A stretch of 64,000 bases of DNA from Pseudoalteromonas distincta (GTDB lineage Bacteria > Pseudomonadota > Gammaproteobacteria > Enterobacterales > Alteromonadaceae): contig NZ_JWIG01000001.1 of the NCBI RefSeq assembly GCF_000814675.1, positions 694,471 to 758,470 of the forward strand, written 5' to 3'. Made by a program: the position numbers and the translations under genes. Shown piece after piece: positions 34,696 through 44,779 of this stretch (position 1 is the stretch's first letter; every line of letters starts with the position of its first letter). The notes under the pieces are model-generated. The model ran no database searches. It saw only the letters and a list, made by a program, of their open reading frames with translations, and had not been told where the DNA came from.

Positions 34696-36066
34696 ATGCA
34701 AATACTTCATCACGGAGCGGTTAGTGGGGTTACAGGTTCGTGTCACGAGCTGGTAATTGACGAGCAAACAAGTGTACTTATTGACTGCGGATTATTTCAG
34801 GGTGAGGATTCTAAAGCAGATCTTTCAATTGAATTTGATATTACCCATGTAACTGCGCTTATTGTTACCCATTGCCATATTGACCATGTTGGTCGAATTC
34901 CTTACTTATTAGCAGCAGGTTTTAAAGGCCCTATTTTTACAAGTATTGCATCGGCCAGCTTATTACCTTTAGTAATTGAAGATGCTTTAAAAGTAGGTGT
35001 AACCCGCGACCCTAAAATTATAGCTGCCTGCTTAAGCTTATTAAATAAACGCATAGTTGCTGTTGATTATAAAACGTGGTTTGAACTGCCTTGCAAAGCG
35101 CCCGATAAAGCTAAGGCGAGATTACAGCGTGCTGGGCATATATTAGGTTCTGCCTACGTTGAAATTGACGTTACAAATAATGATAACAACAAACATCGCG
35201 TTGTGTTTTCAGGAGACTTAGGCGCACCGTATACCCCGCTACTTCCTTCACCTAAAGCGCCCTATAAAGCCGACACCCTCGTTATTGAATCAACCTACGG
35301 TGATAAAAATCATCAAGGCCGTAAAGAGCGTACACAAACGCTAAAAAACATTATTGAACGCGCCGTAGCCGACAACGGCGTTGTTTTAGTTCCTGCTTTT
35401 AGTATTGGCCGCACACAAGAGCTACTATATGAGCTTGAGCAGCTCATACATAGCTCATCTAAAAAGTCTAAGTGGCGAGACATTCACGTAATACTCGACT
35501 CCCCCATGGCAGCCAATTTTACTGAGCAATACAAAAACTTTAAACACTTATGGGACAGCGAAGCTAAACGCAAAGTTGCAAACGGTAGGCACCCGCTCGA
35601 TTTTAAAAACCTAACTACGGTTGATTCACACAAAGAGCACATGGCTGTTATTAACTATTTAAGTTCACGGCAAACGCCAGCCATAATATTAGCGGCAAGT
35701 GGTATGTGTACTGGTGGGCGAATAGTTAATTATCTTGAGCGATTTTTAAATGACAAAACCACCGATGTATTGTTTGTAGGTTACCAAGGAAACAAAACGC
35801 TAGGCCGTGAAATTCAAAAATATGGCCCACGTAATGGATATGTTTTTATAAATGATGCCCGCATTACTATAAACGCCAAAGTACATACAATTAGTGGCTA
35901 TAGCGCCCACGCCGATCAAAACGGATTAGTTAAGTTTGTAACGGGTATGCATAAAAAGCCAAGTCATATAAAAATTGTGCATGGCGATGATGATGCAAAA
36001 AGCGCGTTAGCAGCAAAGTACAAGGAAGTGTTAAGTAGTGAAGTTAAAATTGAGATAGGTAAATAA
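34696..36066 (+). CDS. Beta-CASP metallo-beta-lactamase nuclease (CPSF73/YSH1-like)
   Basis: 456 residues. The metal-binding motif THCHIDHVGRIPYLLAAGF, LQRAGHILGSAYVEI, FSGDLGAPYTPLL and STYGDKNHQGR are metallo-beta-lactamase motifs. The beta-CASP cap (PAFSIGRTQELLYEL, DSPMAANFTEQY, LAASGMCTGGRIVNYLERFL) and the C-terminal SGYSAHADQNGL motif complete an RNA-processing exonuclease of the COG1236 type. Its role in bacteria of this group is not settled. GTG 34678 is in frame, but ATG 34696 has AAGGA at 34686-34690 and is preferred. It appears to be transcribed alone, away from the capsule genes. Confidence 0.88.
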   Translation: MQILHHGAVSGVTGSCHELVIDEQTSVLIDCGLFQGEDSKADLSIEFDITHVTALIVTHCHIDHVGRIPYLLAAGFKGPIFTSIASASLLPLVIEDALKVGVTRDPKIIAACLSLLNKRIVAVDYKTWFELPCKAPDKAKARLQRAGHILGSAYVEIDVTNNDNNKHRVVFSGDLGAPYTPLLPSPKAPYKADTLVIESTYGDKNHQGRKERTQTLKNIIERAVADNGVVLVPAFSIGRTQELLYELEQLIHSSSKKSKWRDIHVILDSPMAANFTEQYKNFKHLWDSEAKRKVANGRHPLDFKNLTTVDSHKEHMAVINYLSSRQTPAIILAASGMCTGGRIVNYLERFLNDKTTDVLFVGYQGNKTLGREIQKYGPRNGYVFINDARITINAKVHTISGYSAHADQNGLVKFVTGMHKKPSHIKIVHGDDDAKSALAAKYKEVLSSEVKIEIGK

Positions 36067-36250
36067 CCTCAAGTATAGCAACTTAGCGCACTCTAACAGT
36101 CATTAAGCAAAGGAAAACACTTTTACCGGTATCTTCTTCCCAAAAACTTTAATATTTGGAGTAATAACAAAATAAAATTACACTCCATACCCCTTACGCT
36201 GTTGTACAATGTTGCACTTTAGCTCCAATATATAAACTAGGAAGCAAGCT

Positions 36251-37393
36251 TTGCAAACTACATTAAACGTAACAATACCGATAATATCATTTTTAATATG
36301 TATTTTGACCGCTTACATTTTAGGTAAAACTCCCGCATTTAATTTTCTCAATGCAAGAGAAAACCGTTTTAAGAGCCTTGATGGTATAAGGGGGTTTTTA
36401 GCGTTATCAGTATTTTTTCATCATTTTGTAATCACTTATTATTGGAAAAAAAACGATATTTGGGCATCACCTCCCGAAAAGATGTTTGATAACTTCGGCA
36501 GTGTTGGTGTCGCTATTTTTTTTATTATAACTGGCTTCCTATTCATATCTAAAATAACTAAAAAAAGCACAACTAACTGGGTATCCCTTTATAAATCTAG
36601 GTTTTTTAGAATCGTTCCTTTGTATGGATTTACTTTGGTAGTTATTTCATTAGTTGTATTTGCCAGTTCTAAATTTAATTTGCACGTGTCTATCCCGATG
36701 CTTATTAAAGACTACATAAAATGGGGACTATTTCACGGGGGGAGTTTGAATGGGTTTACAGATACTCGAAAAATTATTGCCGGTGTAGATTGGACCCTTA
36801 AGTACGAATGGCTTTTTTACATCTGTTTACCTCTAATATCACTATGCATAAGCAAACTTAAAAAAGTTGGTATATATTTATTAGTAGCAGCTACCCTAAT
36901 ATTATTTTTTCAACCGTTCTATATTTTTTCATTTAAAACAAGTTATTTCATTTTCTTTTGTATTGGTGGCTTTGCTTCCTACTTAATAAAAAACTACAAA
37001 CCCAATTTTAAGATAACAGGTAAAATAGCTTCAACCATTAATCTTCTGTTTATTATCATTGCAATGCTTTACCCAAATACATTAGATATTTTTCACGTTT
37101 TTACTATAGCTATTGTTTTTTTACTAACGCTATTAGGCAACGATCTTTTTGGAATATTTACATTGCGTTCTTCTATTATCTTAGGTGAAATTAGCTATAG
37201 TATTTACTTACTCCATGGAGTTATTTTATATCTCTTATTCACGGTAGCATTTCCTCTTGAAGCTTCAAGTAGCCTGTTAAGTGACTTTTTACTACTCATG
37301 CCTTTGACTTCAGTAGCCGTAGTTTTAATATCAGCAGCTACTTTTTTATTGATTGAAAAGCCTTGTATGAGTATTGGTAAAAAATCAACTTAG
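36251..37393 (+). CDS. Membrane acyltransferase family 3 (OafA/YrhL-like)
   Basis: 380 residues, mostly membrane helices (~10). FKSLDGIRGFLALSVFFHHF holds the paired His of acyltransferase family 3, and YKSRFFRIVPLYGFTLV is the following Arg motif; SYSIYLLHGVILYLL near the C-terminus is also conserved. It should transfer an acyl group, commonly acetyl, to a polysaccharide at the inner membrane. The start is TTG 36251, nine bases after AGGAAG; no ATG in frame precedes the first helix. Bases 36067-36250 hold no gene. It converges with the minus-strand locus that follows. Confidence 0.85.
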   Translation: MQTTLNVTIPIISFLICILTAYILGKTPAFNFLNARENRFKSLDGIRGFLALSVFFHHFVITYYWKKNDIWASPPEKMFDNFGSVGVAIFFIITGFLFISKITKKSTTNWVSLYKSRFFRIVPLYGFTLVVISLVVFASSKFNLHVSIPMLIKDYIKWGLFHGGSLNGFTDTRKIIAGVDWTLKYEWLFYICLPLISLCISKLKKVGIYLLVAATLILFFQPFYIFSFKTSYFIFFCIGGFASYLIKNYKPNFKITGKIASTINLLFIIIAMLYPNTLDIFHVFTIAIVFLLTLLGNDLFGIFTLRSSIILGEISYSIYLLHGVILYLLFTVAFPLEASSSLLSDFLLLMPLTSVAVVLISAATFLLIEKPCMSIGKKST

Positions 37394-37429
37394 ACGTTTA
37401 TTTTAAAAGGAAAAATTAATTTCTTAAAG

Positions 37430-38296
37430 CTATTTTTCATTCCTATAATGGGAACCAGATATAAATGCTTTTAATGTGTAACTTAGGTTGAGTGGACCTT
37501 TTTTGATTTTCAATACTCTAAGGAGATTAATTGCTACCAACTTTGAAATTTTATAAAAGGCTATATGAAGGGGATAGTAATACCTCCATTGTAAACCCAC
37601 ATCGTAGCCTCTCTCTTTTACCCGAAACCTACTTATTCCACCCGACTCTGACTCCAACCTTGATAATGAGTGAGATAGCGGAGGAAGAATGGTTACTCTT
37701 TCATTTTTTTCTAGTCTATTCAGCCTAAAACAAAAAGCCGTATCTACACCATATAAATAAAAATTATTATCAAATACAGAACCGTATACCTCTTTTATTT
37801 CGTCGCATATGTTTTTTCCAATAACTAGCCCGCTTCCTATGGCAAAAATTTTATCTTTAGATTTACATACATACTTATGATCTTGAATAATTGTGAGATT
37901 TATTATTGGACCTTCAGTTTTATTATCAAATTGAATTGTAGGAATGCCTACCTCTGATTCGCCTAGATTTAGCGCTTCAGATAAATATTGATCGTTTAAA
38001 TCTGTATCGTCATCTAAAATAATATAACTTTTTGAATCAAACTGAGATATGAATAAATTATATATTTTTGCTAGTGATTCGTTTTTAATAGTTTCTTGTA
38101 TTTCAACGTTAAAACCTCGAGATATTAACTGGCTAACATTACGATTATCTAATGAAAATGGGCCATTATTCCAAATTACTAACTGACAGTTACTAAAAGA
38201 CAATTTAGATTGGGCAAGCCTGTTTAACGTTTTTGACTGGTGAATTTCTTTATTATAAATAATTACAATAATAGCTGAATTAAATATCTTTAGCAT
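37430..38296 (-). CDS. Glycosyltransferase family 2
   Basis: 288 residues. IIVIIYNKEIHQSKTLNRL, VIWNNGPFSLDNRN, YIILDDDTDLNDQYLSEAL (the metal-binding DDD) and SGLVIGKNICDEIKE are GT2 motifs close to those of rhamnosyltransferase-like proteins. It is the last gene of the Wzy-type locus. GTG 38311 is in frame, but ATG 38296 has GGAAAG six bases upstream and lies one base beyond the stop of the flippase gene, so I chose it. Sugar specificity cannot be assigned. Confidence 0.8.
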   Translation of the reverse strand: MLKIFNSAIIVIIYNKEIHQSKTLNRLAQSKLSFSNCQLVIWNNGPFSLDNRNVSQLISRGFNVEIQETIKNESLAKIYNLFISQFDSKSYIILDDDTDLNDQYLSEALNLGESEVGIPTIQFDNKTEGPIINLTIIQDHKYVCKSKDKIFAIGSGLVIGKNICDEIKEVYGSVFDNNFYLYGVDTAFCFRLNRLEKNERVTILPPLSHSLSRLESESGGISRFRVKERGYDVGLQWRYYYPLHIAFYKISKLVAINLLRVLKIKKGPLNLSYTLKAFISGSHYRNEK

Positions 38297-38297
38297 C

Positions 38298-39617
38298 TCA
38301 CACTTTCCCACTTAACATTGCTAAACTCATTAGTGTAGCAGCCAGAAATATTGGTAGCATTTTTACAAAAAACAAAATAGCTGATTGATTAAACACTTTT
38401 TTATACATTAATAAATATGTTTGAACGAAATTAATATGCATCGCAATTACTAAGTACCATGAGATTGATAAAATATCTCTTTCAAAAATCCCTATTACGA
38501 TAGCTGCAATCATTAGTACCGCAGATAAACAACCGCTTAAAAATAGTACACCGGCTTTATCCATTGCTTGAAAAAAGCTTCCACTCGTTGAAGCAACAAC
38601 TTGGACTGGTATTGAAATCGCTAATATTTTTATAATAGGAATTACCTCCTTCCACTGCTCTCCCAGCATTATTAGTACTATAAATTCGGATAAAAAAAAC
38701 ATTGCGATGCCAGCAGCAATAGCAACCATAGACAGTTTAAAAGTAAATGCCATATGAATTTTTTCTACTTTATCTTTGTCATCTCTATTTTGACGTATAA
38801 CAGGCTGTATTGCTGGTGTCATAGCAAATGTTAATAACATTAATGGGTATTTCATCAACTGATATGATTTATCATAAATTCCTAGTGATGCTGCACCTAA
38901 AAATTTACCAATCAAAATATTATCTAAGTTCCTAGAAAAGAAATTTATAAAGTTGAAACCGAACTGGTAAAGTGAAAAAGAAAGCAAAGGCTTTATGGCT
39001 GATAGTTGACTTCCTATTTTAGGTCTACCGAAATCCGTATTAGCAGAAAAATAAAATTGCATTAAGAATGATATACATGCACTTGCTAAATATTTAGCAG
39101 ATAGAGCATAGACCGCATCTATATAATAGTTTAATAGAAAAGCTATAGAGGTAGATGTAATTTCTGCAATCGTACCTGATATCGCAATCTTATAAAACGA
39201 TTGCTCACGAAGCAGTAAAGCGTTTGGCACAATCGTGATAGCAAACAAGATTAGAGACACTGAGACAAATGGGACAACTTGCTCAATCCCCTTAATTTGG
39301 TAAAAAGAGACTAAAAAGTCAGAGGACAATAAAAAAAGTCCGGCTAGGATAACCCCAATAATTAAAGTTAGAGTAAATATACCATCTCTCTCTTTATTGG
39401 ATAATTGAGTAAGGTTTATTATTGCTGGCCCTAAGCCCGCCTCAGCCATCAACTGAAAAAAAAGATAAAAAACCATTATTGCAGCAATTATACCAAAGAC
39501 TTCAGGAGTGAAGACACGAGCCAAAATCATCATTGATATTAGATTTACTAAGTAAACCGAATATCTACCTAAAACACTTTTTCCAATTGCTTTATACAAT
39601 AATTTATTTTCTTTCAT
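38298..39617 (-). CDS. wzx: Wzx-type polysaccharide flippase
   Basis: About 439 residues with 12-14 predicted membrane helices (SVYLVNLISMMILARVFTPE, FGIIAAIMVFYLFFQLMAEA, and others). ARVFTPEVFGIIAAI and AEAGLGPAII near the N-terminus, and NLDNILIGKFLGAASLGIYD in the middle, are typical of the MOP/MVF exporters called Wzx or WzxC. It flips lipid-linked repeat units to the periplasm for the polymerase at 41141. ATG 39653 is in frame but has no ribosome site; ATG 39617 (MKENKLLYKAIGKS) begins the conserved sequence. Confidence 0.85.
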   Translation of the reverse strand: MKENKLLYKAIGKSVLGRYSVYLVNLISMMILARVFTPEVFGIIAAIMVFYLFFQLMAEAGLGPAIINLTQLSNKERDGIFTLTLIIGVILAGLFLLSSDFLVSFYQIKGIEQVVPFVSVSLILFAITIVPNALLLREQSFYKIAISGTIAEITSTSIAFLLNYYIDAVYALSAKYLASACISFLMQFYFSANTDFGRPKIGSQLSAIKPLLSFSLYQFGFNFINFFSRNLDNILIGKFLGAASLGIYDKSYQLMKYPLMLLTFAMTPAIQPVIRQNRDDKDKVEKIHMAFTFKLSMVAIAAGIAMFFLSEFIVLIMLGEQWKEVIPIIKILAISIPVQVVASTSGSFFQAMDKAGVLFLSGCLSAVLMIAAIVIGIFERDILSISWYLVIAMHINFVQTYLLMYKKVFNQSAILFFVKMLPIFLAATLMSLAMLSGKV

Positions 39618-39962
39618 TAATTTTAATCGCCTATCTAAAGCCAAAATTTGCATTATTTAAAATGAACTATTTATGACTCGTTAAATTTTATTGTGTAAAT
39701 AATGGTGACAATGATATAACTAAAATAGTTGTATAAAGAAATTTATACTCTTTGGGTGGTTGTACGAAGTCAAAAGTAGCACTTATATACAACCTTGATC
39801 TTTAATGATTACAGAATAATACTAAACCAATTTAAGGGATTAAACCTGTCGTTAACTGTGTTAAAAATTTCTGATAAAGAACAACTGAATAACGAAATTT
39901 TTTCTTGTTATCGATAAATTTTTCTTACCTAAGAATAGACCACACGACTAAGAAAATTGAGA
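39618..39962. other. Intergenic region inside the Wzy-type locus (345 bp)
   Basis: Very AT-rich and without a reading frame of interest on either strand. All genes around it are on the minus strand, so it may carry a promoter for the flippase and the glycosyltransferase after it. Short copies of CTTAG/CTAAG occur near 39927-39953. I see no gene remnant that I can name. Confidence 0.4.
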
Positions 39963-41135
39963 TTACTTAGCGATTAAAGACTTTAAAAAATCGATCCAAT
40001 AATGTTGACTTGAATAAACTGACATTTTTTTAGCTTCAGCCTGTAGTTGACTATATAAAACTTCGTCCGTAGCAAGTTTATTAACTGAATCACTTAATTC
40101 TTGCATGTTCCCAGGACTAAATATCAGTCCATTTACGTTATGCTTAACAAAAGCTTTAACGCCTCCTGTATTTGAAACGATAACTGGTTTATTGAAGGCC
40201 CAACCTTCCATAATTACCCTAGGAAAGCCTTCATAATGATTATTTGAAGGCACGACTACAACGTCTGTTTGATTGTAGTATTCGCTAAGTTCACTATTGG
40301 GTAATAACCCTGTAAACGTAACAGTTTCTTGTAGTGAAAGTGAATCAACTAATTGCTTAGCCTCATCTAAATCAGCACCATCACCTATAATAGTTAGCTC
40401 TACTTTTTCTTTTAGTTGATTCGCAACCTGAATTAAATCAAATACCCCCTTGTCTTTAACTATACGTCCAAGAAACAGCATCTTAAATAATGTTTTCCTT
40501 TTCAATGTAGGCGCTATATTTCCCGGCTTTTTAGCCATTAAATCAACAAACTGATATGTGTTTTTAGGTGAGTATTTAGCACTGAAAGTCTCTAAAACAT
40601 CCCCTGTGCATAAGTTAATTGTATTTTTATGTTCGCATATTTTCTTGAGTTTAATACGTAAATACTTTGAAAAAAGAAATCCAAAAACTTTTTCTGAAAA
40701 TGAATACTTTGGATCTTTCCAAGTACTAGAAGAATCAGCACACATATGGTGTAAAACTTTTTCGCCTGCATTTAAAGCTTGAATACCAAAAAGTAAGCTT
40801 CCCATTGATGGTGACCTAATCCAAAAGTATGCGCCACTATGCTCTGCGATCACTTTATCAGCATTTAGTTTATAGCTTTTAATATAACCTCGTTGAAAAA
40901 GACTCTTAATCGCAAAGTCTTTCGTAGAAGAATAGCTTGGGAATGGATAAAAATGACTTTCATTAACCTCTGTACTATAACTAAGCGGCAATGAAGCAAC
41001 TTTTTTTACCGGTGAGCATACATATACAGACTCAGTGCCTATCGCATCTTGCAAAAATGCAGCTGAAGTTTGTTTGGTATAATAATTACCATTATACGAA
41101 TCGAAGGTCTCACCTACGAATGCAACTATTTTCAT
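39963..41135 (-). CDS. Glycosyltransferase family 4
   Basis: 390 residues. The donor-domain signature is clear: LFLGRIVKDKGVFDLIQVAN, TIIGDGADLDEAKQL, VTFTGLLPNSELSEYYNQTD and VPSNNHYEGFPRVIMEGWAF with the EX7E motif, then VVSNTGGVKAFVKHNVNG. It is a GT-B retaining enzyme that extends the repeat unit in the cytoplasm. It lies five bases downstream of the polymerase gene. Confidence 0.87.
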   Translation of the reverse strand: MKIVAFVGETFDSYNGNYYTKQTSAAFLQDAIGTESVYVCSPVKKVASLPLSYSTEVNESHFYPFPSYSSTKDFAIKSLFQRGYIKSYKLNADKVIAEHSGAYFWIRSPSMGSLLFGIQALNAGEKVLHHMCADSSSTWKDPKYSFSEKVFGFLFSKYLRIKLKKICEHKNTINLCTGDVLETFSAKYSPKNTYQFVDLMAKKPGNIAPTLKRKTLFKMLFLGRIVKDKGVFDLIQVANQLKEKVELTIIGDGADLDEAKQLVDSLSLQETVTFTGLLPNSELSEYYNQTDVVVVPSNNHYEGFPRVIMEGWAFNKPVIVSNTGGVKAFVKHNVNGLIFSPGNMQELSDSVNKLATDEVLYSQLQAEAKKMSVYSSQHYWIDFLKSLIAK

Positions 41136-41140
41136 GAAAA

Positions 41141-42085
41141 TTAAACCTTGAAGTCAACGGTAATTAGCTTTATGTAACAAATCACGCAGTAAAGAATAAA
41201 GATAGGAAAGAAGTACTTTTTCTTACCTATATTTTGATAGAAGTAATACAAAACAAATGGCTCAAGCATTGTGTAAACCAAAGTAAAACGTCCCGAAATA
41301 ACTGACGATTTCGAAAAAATCAAGCTAAAGACCACTATAACAAAACCAAAGTAGATGTACTCAGAATATTGAGCGTTGCTTTTTCTACATAATAAAAAAA
41401 GCAGTAAAAGCATGGAAATGAAAAGATAAATCAGAGATGAGATTGACTTGCCTTCTTGATATTTTGTACCGACATAATAATAGTAACCAGTGGCCATAAG
41501 AATATGATTCATTAATATACTTATACCTACTGATGCAACAATAAAAATTCCTAGCCAAAATAGGTTATTTTTCAAAAATATCTTTCTTTTGTCATTCAAT
41601 AAATACCTAACCGAATTAGATAAAAAATAAACAACAATTATCGCATTGTGAAATAAAATGGGAAAAAGTGAAATCAACCAGAAATGTTTTTTCTTATAAA
41701 AAAAAGAAAAAACGACTAAAAATAGTGATATAGCCAAACCAAATCTGATTTGTGTACCCAAAAAACCTTGAGAGATGAAAATGAGGTTTGGGAAGGCAAA
41801 CAAAAATATTGCGTTATTTCTATATAAAAACGCTATTAGTATAACCTCTAGAACTAAAATAAAGATCCAAAAGCTCAAAAATTCAGACTTAAATACTTTA
41901 AAAGGATAGGCTATAGACTCGAAACCTAACTCAAATTGCCACCAATCGTTTTTATAGTTTGCTAGATAGTTTGGATAATCAACATTCAATGCTTTGTCGA
42001 AATTCATAAATAAAAATAAAACGATCAATAAAACTAATTTTAGAGAAAATAAGTAAAAGTCTCTTTTTTTTATATGCCAGCTCAT
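41141..42085 (-). CDS. wzy: EpsG/Wzy-like polysaccharide polymerase
   Basis: 314 residues, almost all membrane helices (about nine), with little sequence identity expected in this class. The early periplasmic loop NVDYPNYLANYKNDWWQFEL followed by GFESIAYPFK matches the EpsG-family pattern (D-Y-x-x-Y ... E-x-G-Y). Position between glycosyltransferase genes and in the same locus as Wzx and Wzz supports a polymerase. It would link repeat units on the periplasmic side. Confidence 0.75.
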   Translation of the reverse strand: MSWHIKKRDFYLFSLKLVLLIVLFLFMNFDKALNVDYPNYLANYKNDWWQFELGFESIAYPFKVFKSEFLSFWIFILVLEVILIAFLYRNNAIFLFAFPNLIFISQGFLGTQIRFGLAISLFLVVFSFFYKKKHFWLISLFPILFHNAIIVVYFLSNSVRYLLNDKRKIFLKNNLFWLGIFIVASVGISILMNHILMATGYYYYVGTKYQEGKSISSLIYLFISMLLLLFLLCRKSNAQYSEYIYFGFVIVVFSLIFSKSSVISGRFTLVYTMLEPFVLYYFYQNIGKKKYFFPIFILYCVICYIKLITVDFKV

Positions 42086-42087
42086 TG

Positions 42088-42951
42088 TTATTTAATTACT
42101 CTAAATGTTTTAAGTAATTGTTTCGCAAATTTTAAACATATCGCTTTAATAAACTTAGCCAAAAGTTTGTGTTTTAAGGAAAAGACTAACGCTCTTTTAT
42201 AGTGTTTATGGGATATCATTGAGCGTAAAATAACTAAATAATAAAAACCTGTTGTGGCATCATTACTTAATAAATCTTTATACATATTTAGCCATTCCAA
42301 TGAAAAATTATAATCATTTAATTTAGGAATTTGTATAAACTCATATGCAACGCTTTCTAGCAGAACAAACTTTGCACCACACTCCTCTAGTGATAAACAA
42401 AATTGATAATCTTGATGCCTTTTTAAGTTATGAAATGGTGCTATTTTTGCTAAAGCTGTAGGAAGTAATATGCCACTAGTTTGGATTATTTGTTGTGCTT
42501 TAAATAAGTATTCACCAACAGTTTCACCTTCTTGAATTTTACGTGTAGGGCGGATTATTTCTCGAGATCCATCAATAATCTTACATGTAGAATAAATAAC
42601 AATATCTTTCCCTAGATAAACTGACTTTTGTTCGTATAACTCTAACTGCTTTTCTAATTTGGTTGGGTACCAAATATCGTCATAATCCAAAAACGCAACA
42701 AACTGCCCTTCAGCATTTCTTACACCCACATTTCTCGATAGCCCACCATGTAGGTTATATTCGTTGCGTATGATTTTTATACGAGGGTCAGTAATAGATT
42801 TGAGTTCACATTTAGCTTCAAGTGGAGAGCAATCATCAACAATTATGACCTGAATGTTATTAATTGTCTGCTTAAGCGCACTCTGCACCGCTTTTATTAA
42901 CAATCCAGGGATAGTTGAGTAGAAAGGTATTACCACTGTTACATGTGTCAT
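42088..42951 (-). CDS. Glycosyltransferase family 2
   Basis: 287 residues. VTVVIPFYSTIPGLLIKAV, VIIVDDCSPLEAKCEL, NLHGGLSRNVGVRNAEG, FVAFLDYDDIWYPTKLEKQL are standard GT2 motifs; DYDD binds the donor metal. RHQDYQFCLSLEECG carries the likely catalytic acid region. It lies two bases upstream of the polymerase gene in transcript order. About 125 bases without a gene precede it (42952-43075). Confidence 0.87.
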   Translation of the reverse strand: MTHVTVVIPFYSTIPGLLIKAVQSALKQTINNIQVIIVDDCSPLEAKCELKSITDPRIKIIRNEYNLHGGLSRNVGVRNAEGQFVAFLDYDDIWYPTKLEKQLELYEQKSVYLGKDIVIYSTCKIIDGSREIIRPTRKIQEGETVGEYLFKAQQIIQTSGILLPTALAKIAPFHNLKRHQDYQFCLSLEECGAKFVLLESVAYEFIQIPKLNDYNFSLEWLNMYKDLLSNDATTGFYYLVILRSMISHKHYKRALVFSLKHKLLAKFIKAICLKFAKQLLKTFRVIK

Positions 42952-43075
42952 AGGTCTATAATCTTATTTAAGTTCGTGCTTTATCCGGCATACTTTATAA
43001 CGTTCAATCAGCATCATACTTTTACGAAAATAGTATAATCCTACAAACTTTAAAGATAAAAATAGCGCATAGTAC

Positions 43076-43822
43076 TTATTTTTTATTTTTAAAAAAGCCG
43101 TTAAAAGCATAAAAAAAGAAATAATAAGAAGATTGAAAGATGTCAAATTTTAAAACATCTCTATAAAAAGCCCACTGCCATTTCAGTATCTTAAATTTAT
43201 TTTTCGTCATACCTGAATCATGCCGATATGACGCTAAAACATCAGAAAGCCCCTCAGCATGTGGTATGTCTTTTAGGATATCAAGCCAAAGTCCCATATC
43301 TTGACGCTTTCTTATTGTAGGCATATATTTTTTACCTACAATTGCGGTGTCGTAAATTGCAGTTAAACAACCAATTACATTCCCATATAATAATTTAGAA
43401 TACGTGGTTTGCTTTGGAGGAGTAATAATACCTTGAGAATTCCCCTGGCTGTCTATCTTTTGATAGGCCGTATAGGATAGACCTATTTTATTAGCTTTCA
43501 TGAATTCAATTTGTAATTCTAATTTTTTAGGTGCCCACATATCGTCGGAATCTAGAAAAGCTATAAAGCGTCCTTTAGCCTCTGCAATTGAGTTATTTCT
43601 AGCACAACCAGCACCACCATTAACCTTACTCGTAAATAATTTTATTCTTGAATCTATTTGCTGAAATTGCTTAATTAATTCACGTGTATTGTCTTGTGAG
43701 CAATCATCTGTAATTAATAACTCCCAGTGTAGATATGTTTGCCGCCTTACAGACTCGATACTCTGAGTAATATACCGACTAGAATTATAAGTCGGCATAA
43801 TAATAGAAACCATTGGGTCCAT
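43076..43822 (-). CDS. Glycosyltransferase family 2
   Basis: 248 residues. VSIIMPTYNSSRYITQSIES, LLITDDCSQDNTREL, NGGAGCARNNSIAEAKG and FIAFLDSDDMWAPKKLELQI are GT2 hallmarks of the TuaG/WfgS-like group, and RKRQDMGLWLDIL is the conserved motif nearer the C-terminus. It directly follows the initiating transferase gene without a gap, so it probably adds the second sugar. Confidence 0.88.
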   Translation of the reverse strand: MDPMVSIIMPTYNSSRYITQSIESVRRQTYLHWELLITDDCSQDNTRELIKQFQQIDSRIKLFTSKVNGGAGCARNNSIAEAKGRFIAFLDSDDMWAPKKLELQIEFMKANKIGLSYTAYQKIDSQGNSQGIITPPKQTTYSKLLYGNVIGCLTAIYDTAIVGKKYMPTIRKRQDMGLWLDILKDIPHAEGLSDVLASYRHDSGMTKNKFKILKWQWAFYRDVLKFDIFQSSYYFFFYAFNGFFKNKK

Positions 43823-44779
43823 TTAACGCCCCAGACCAAACAAAACTACTTTAATCGTTTTAAACATTATTTTTAAATCACCAAAAGTACTATGATGTTT
43901 AATATAGTGAATATCGTATTTATGTTTCCATATAGCATCATCTACTGAAGCACCATAAGGATAACTTATCTGCGCAAGCCCAGTTACACCCGGCTTTACC
44001 GCGTGTCTAAACCTATAATACGGTATTTCTTTTTCGAGCTCTGTAATGAACACTTCCCGTTCAGGTCTAGGTCCTACCATTGACATTTCACCACGCAGTA
44101 CATTGATAAACTGTGGTAGCTCATCGATTCTTGTCTTCCTAATAAACCTACCAACTTTAGTGACTCTTGAATCATTTGCTTGAGCCCACTGAGCTCCATC
44201 GGCTTCGGCATCACGAGACATCGAACGAAATTTTATTACTTCAAACTCTTCATTATATTGCCCTGTTCTGGTTTGCTTATAAAAAATAGGACCTCTACTC
44301 TCCAATTTTATTAAAATCGCAAATAAGATACCAATAGGTAATGTAAGTAAAATTAATAGTATTGCACTCAGCACATCAATAAATCGTTTTGCTACCTGCG
44401 TTTTTTTCACTGATAAGATAGAAAATGCTTTTTGATGTAAAAAATAGTTACTTTGGAGAAGCTGTACCTCAGTAAAACCCAGCCTATTATCTAAATAACT
44501 AACTAATGGCTCTACCCACGCACCAAGCTCAGTTGCTTTAACTAAATAGTCTTTTTGAGTTTTACTCAAATTTGTACTTTCAAAGTGACAAATAACTTTT
44601 AAACTAAAGTCTTTTATTGAATAATCATTAAAAACCAGCTCAAATTCATATTCTTTAAGTATGCTTTGAAGCTCTTCAGTTCTATTTTCGGGACAAAAAA
44701 TGAAAATAGTATTTTGTTTTAAAACTTCTTTTTTTGATTTAAATCGTTTCACTGAAAAGTTACCCATTAGTGTGTTCAT
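43823..44779 (-). CDS. Initiating sugar-phosphate transferase (bacterial sugar transferase, PHPT family)
   Basis: 318 residues. The C-terminal ~190 residues contain the membrane-embedded helix VLSAILLILLTLPIGILFAI and the catalytic core GPIFYKQTRTGQ, FEVIKFRSMSRDAE, RKTRIDELPQFINVLRGEMS and VGPRPERE. KPGVTGLAQI follows. This is the WbaP/WcaJ/ExoY catalytic domain, which loads a sugar-1-phosphate onto undecaprenyl phosphate. The N-terminal part is short and lacks the four extra helices of WbaP. It overlaps the Wzz gene by 20 bases. Confidence 0.9.
   Translation of the reverse strand: MNTLMGNFSVKRFKSKKEVLKQNTIFIFCPENRTEELQSILKEYEFELVFNDYSIKDFSLKVICHFESTNLSKTQKDYLVKATELGAWVEPLVSYLDNRLGFTEVQLLQSNYFLHQKAFSILSVKKTQVAKRFIDVLSAILLILLTLPIGILFAILIKLESRGPIFYKQTRTGQYNEEFEVIKFRSMSRDAEADGAQWAQANDSRVTKVGRFIRKTRIDELPQFINVLRGEMSMVGPRPEREVFITELEKEIPYYRFRHAVKPGVTGLAQISYPYGASVDDAIWKHKYDIHYIKHHSTFGDLKIMFKTIKVVLFGLGR

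Noticed and set aside
42964-43146. 60-codon minus-strand frame between two glycosyltransferase genes
   Set aside because: It overlaps the end of the gene at 43076 by 71 bases, has no ribosome site, and its composition is that of AT-rich noncoding sequence.
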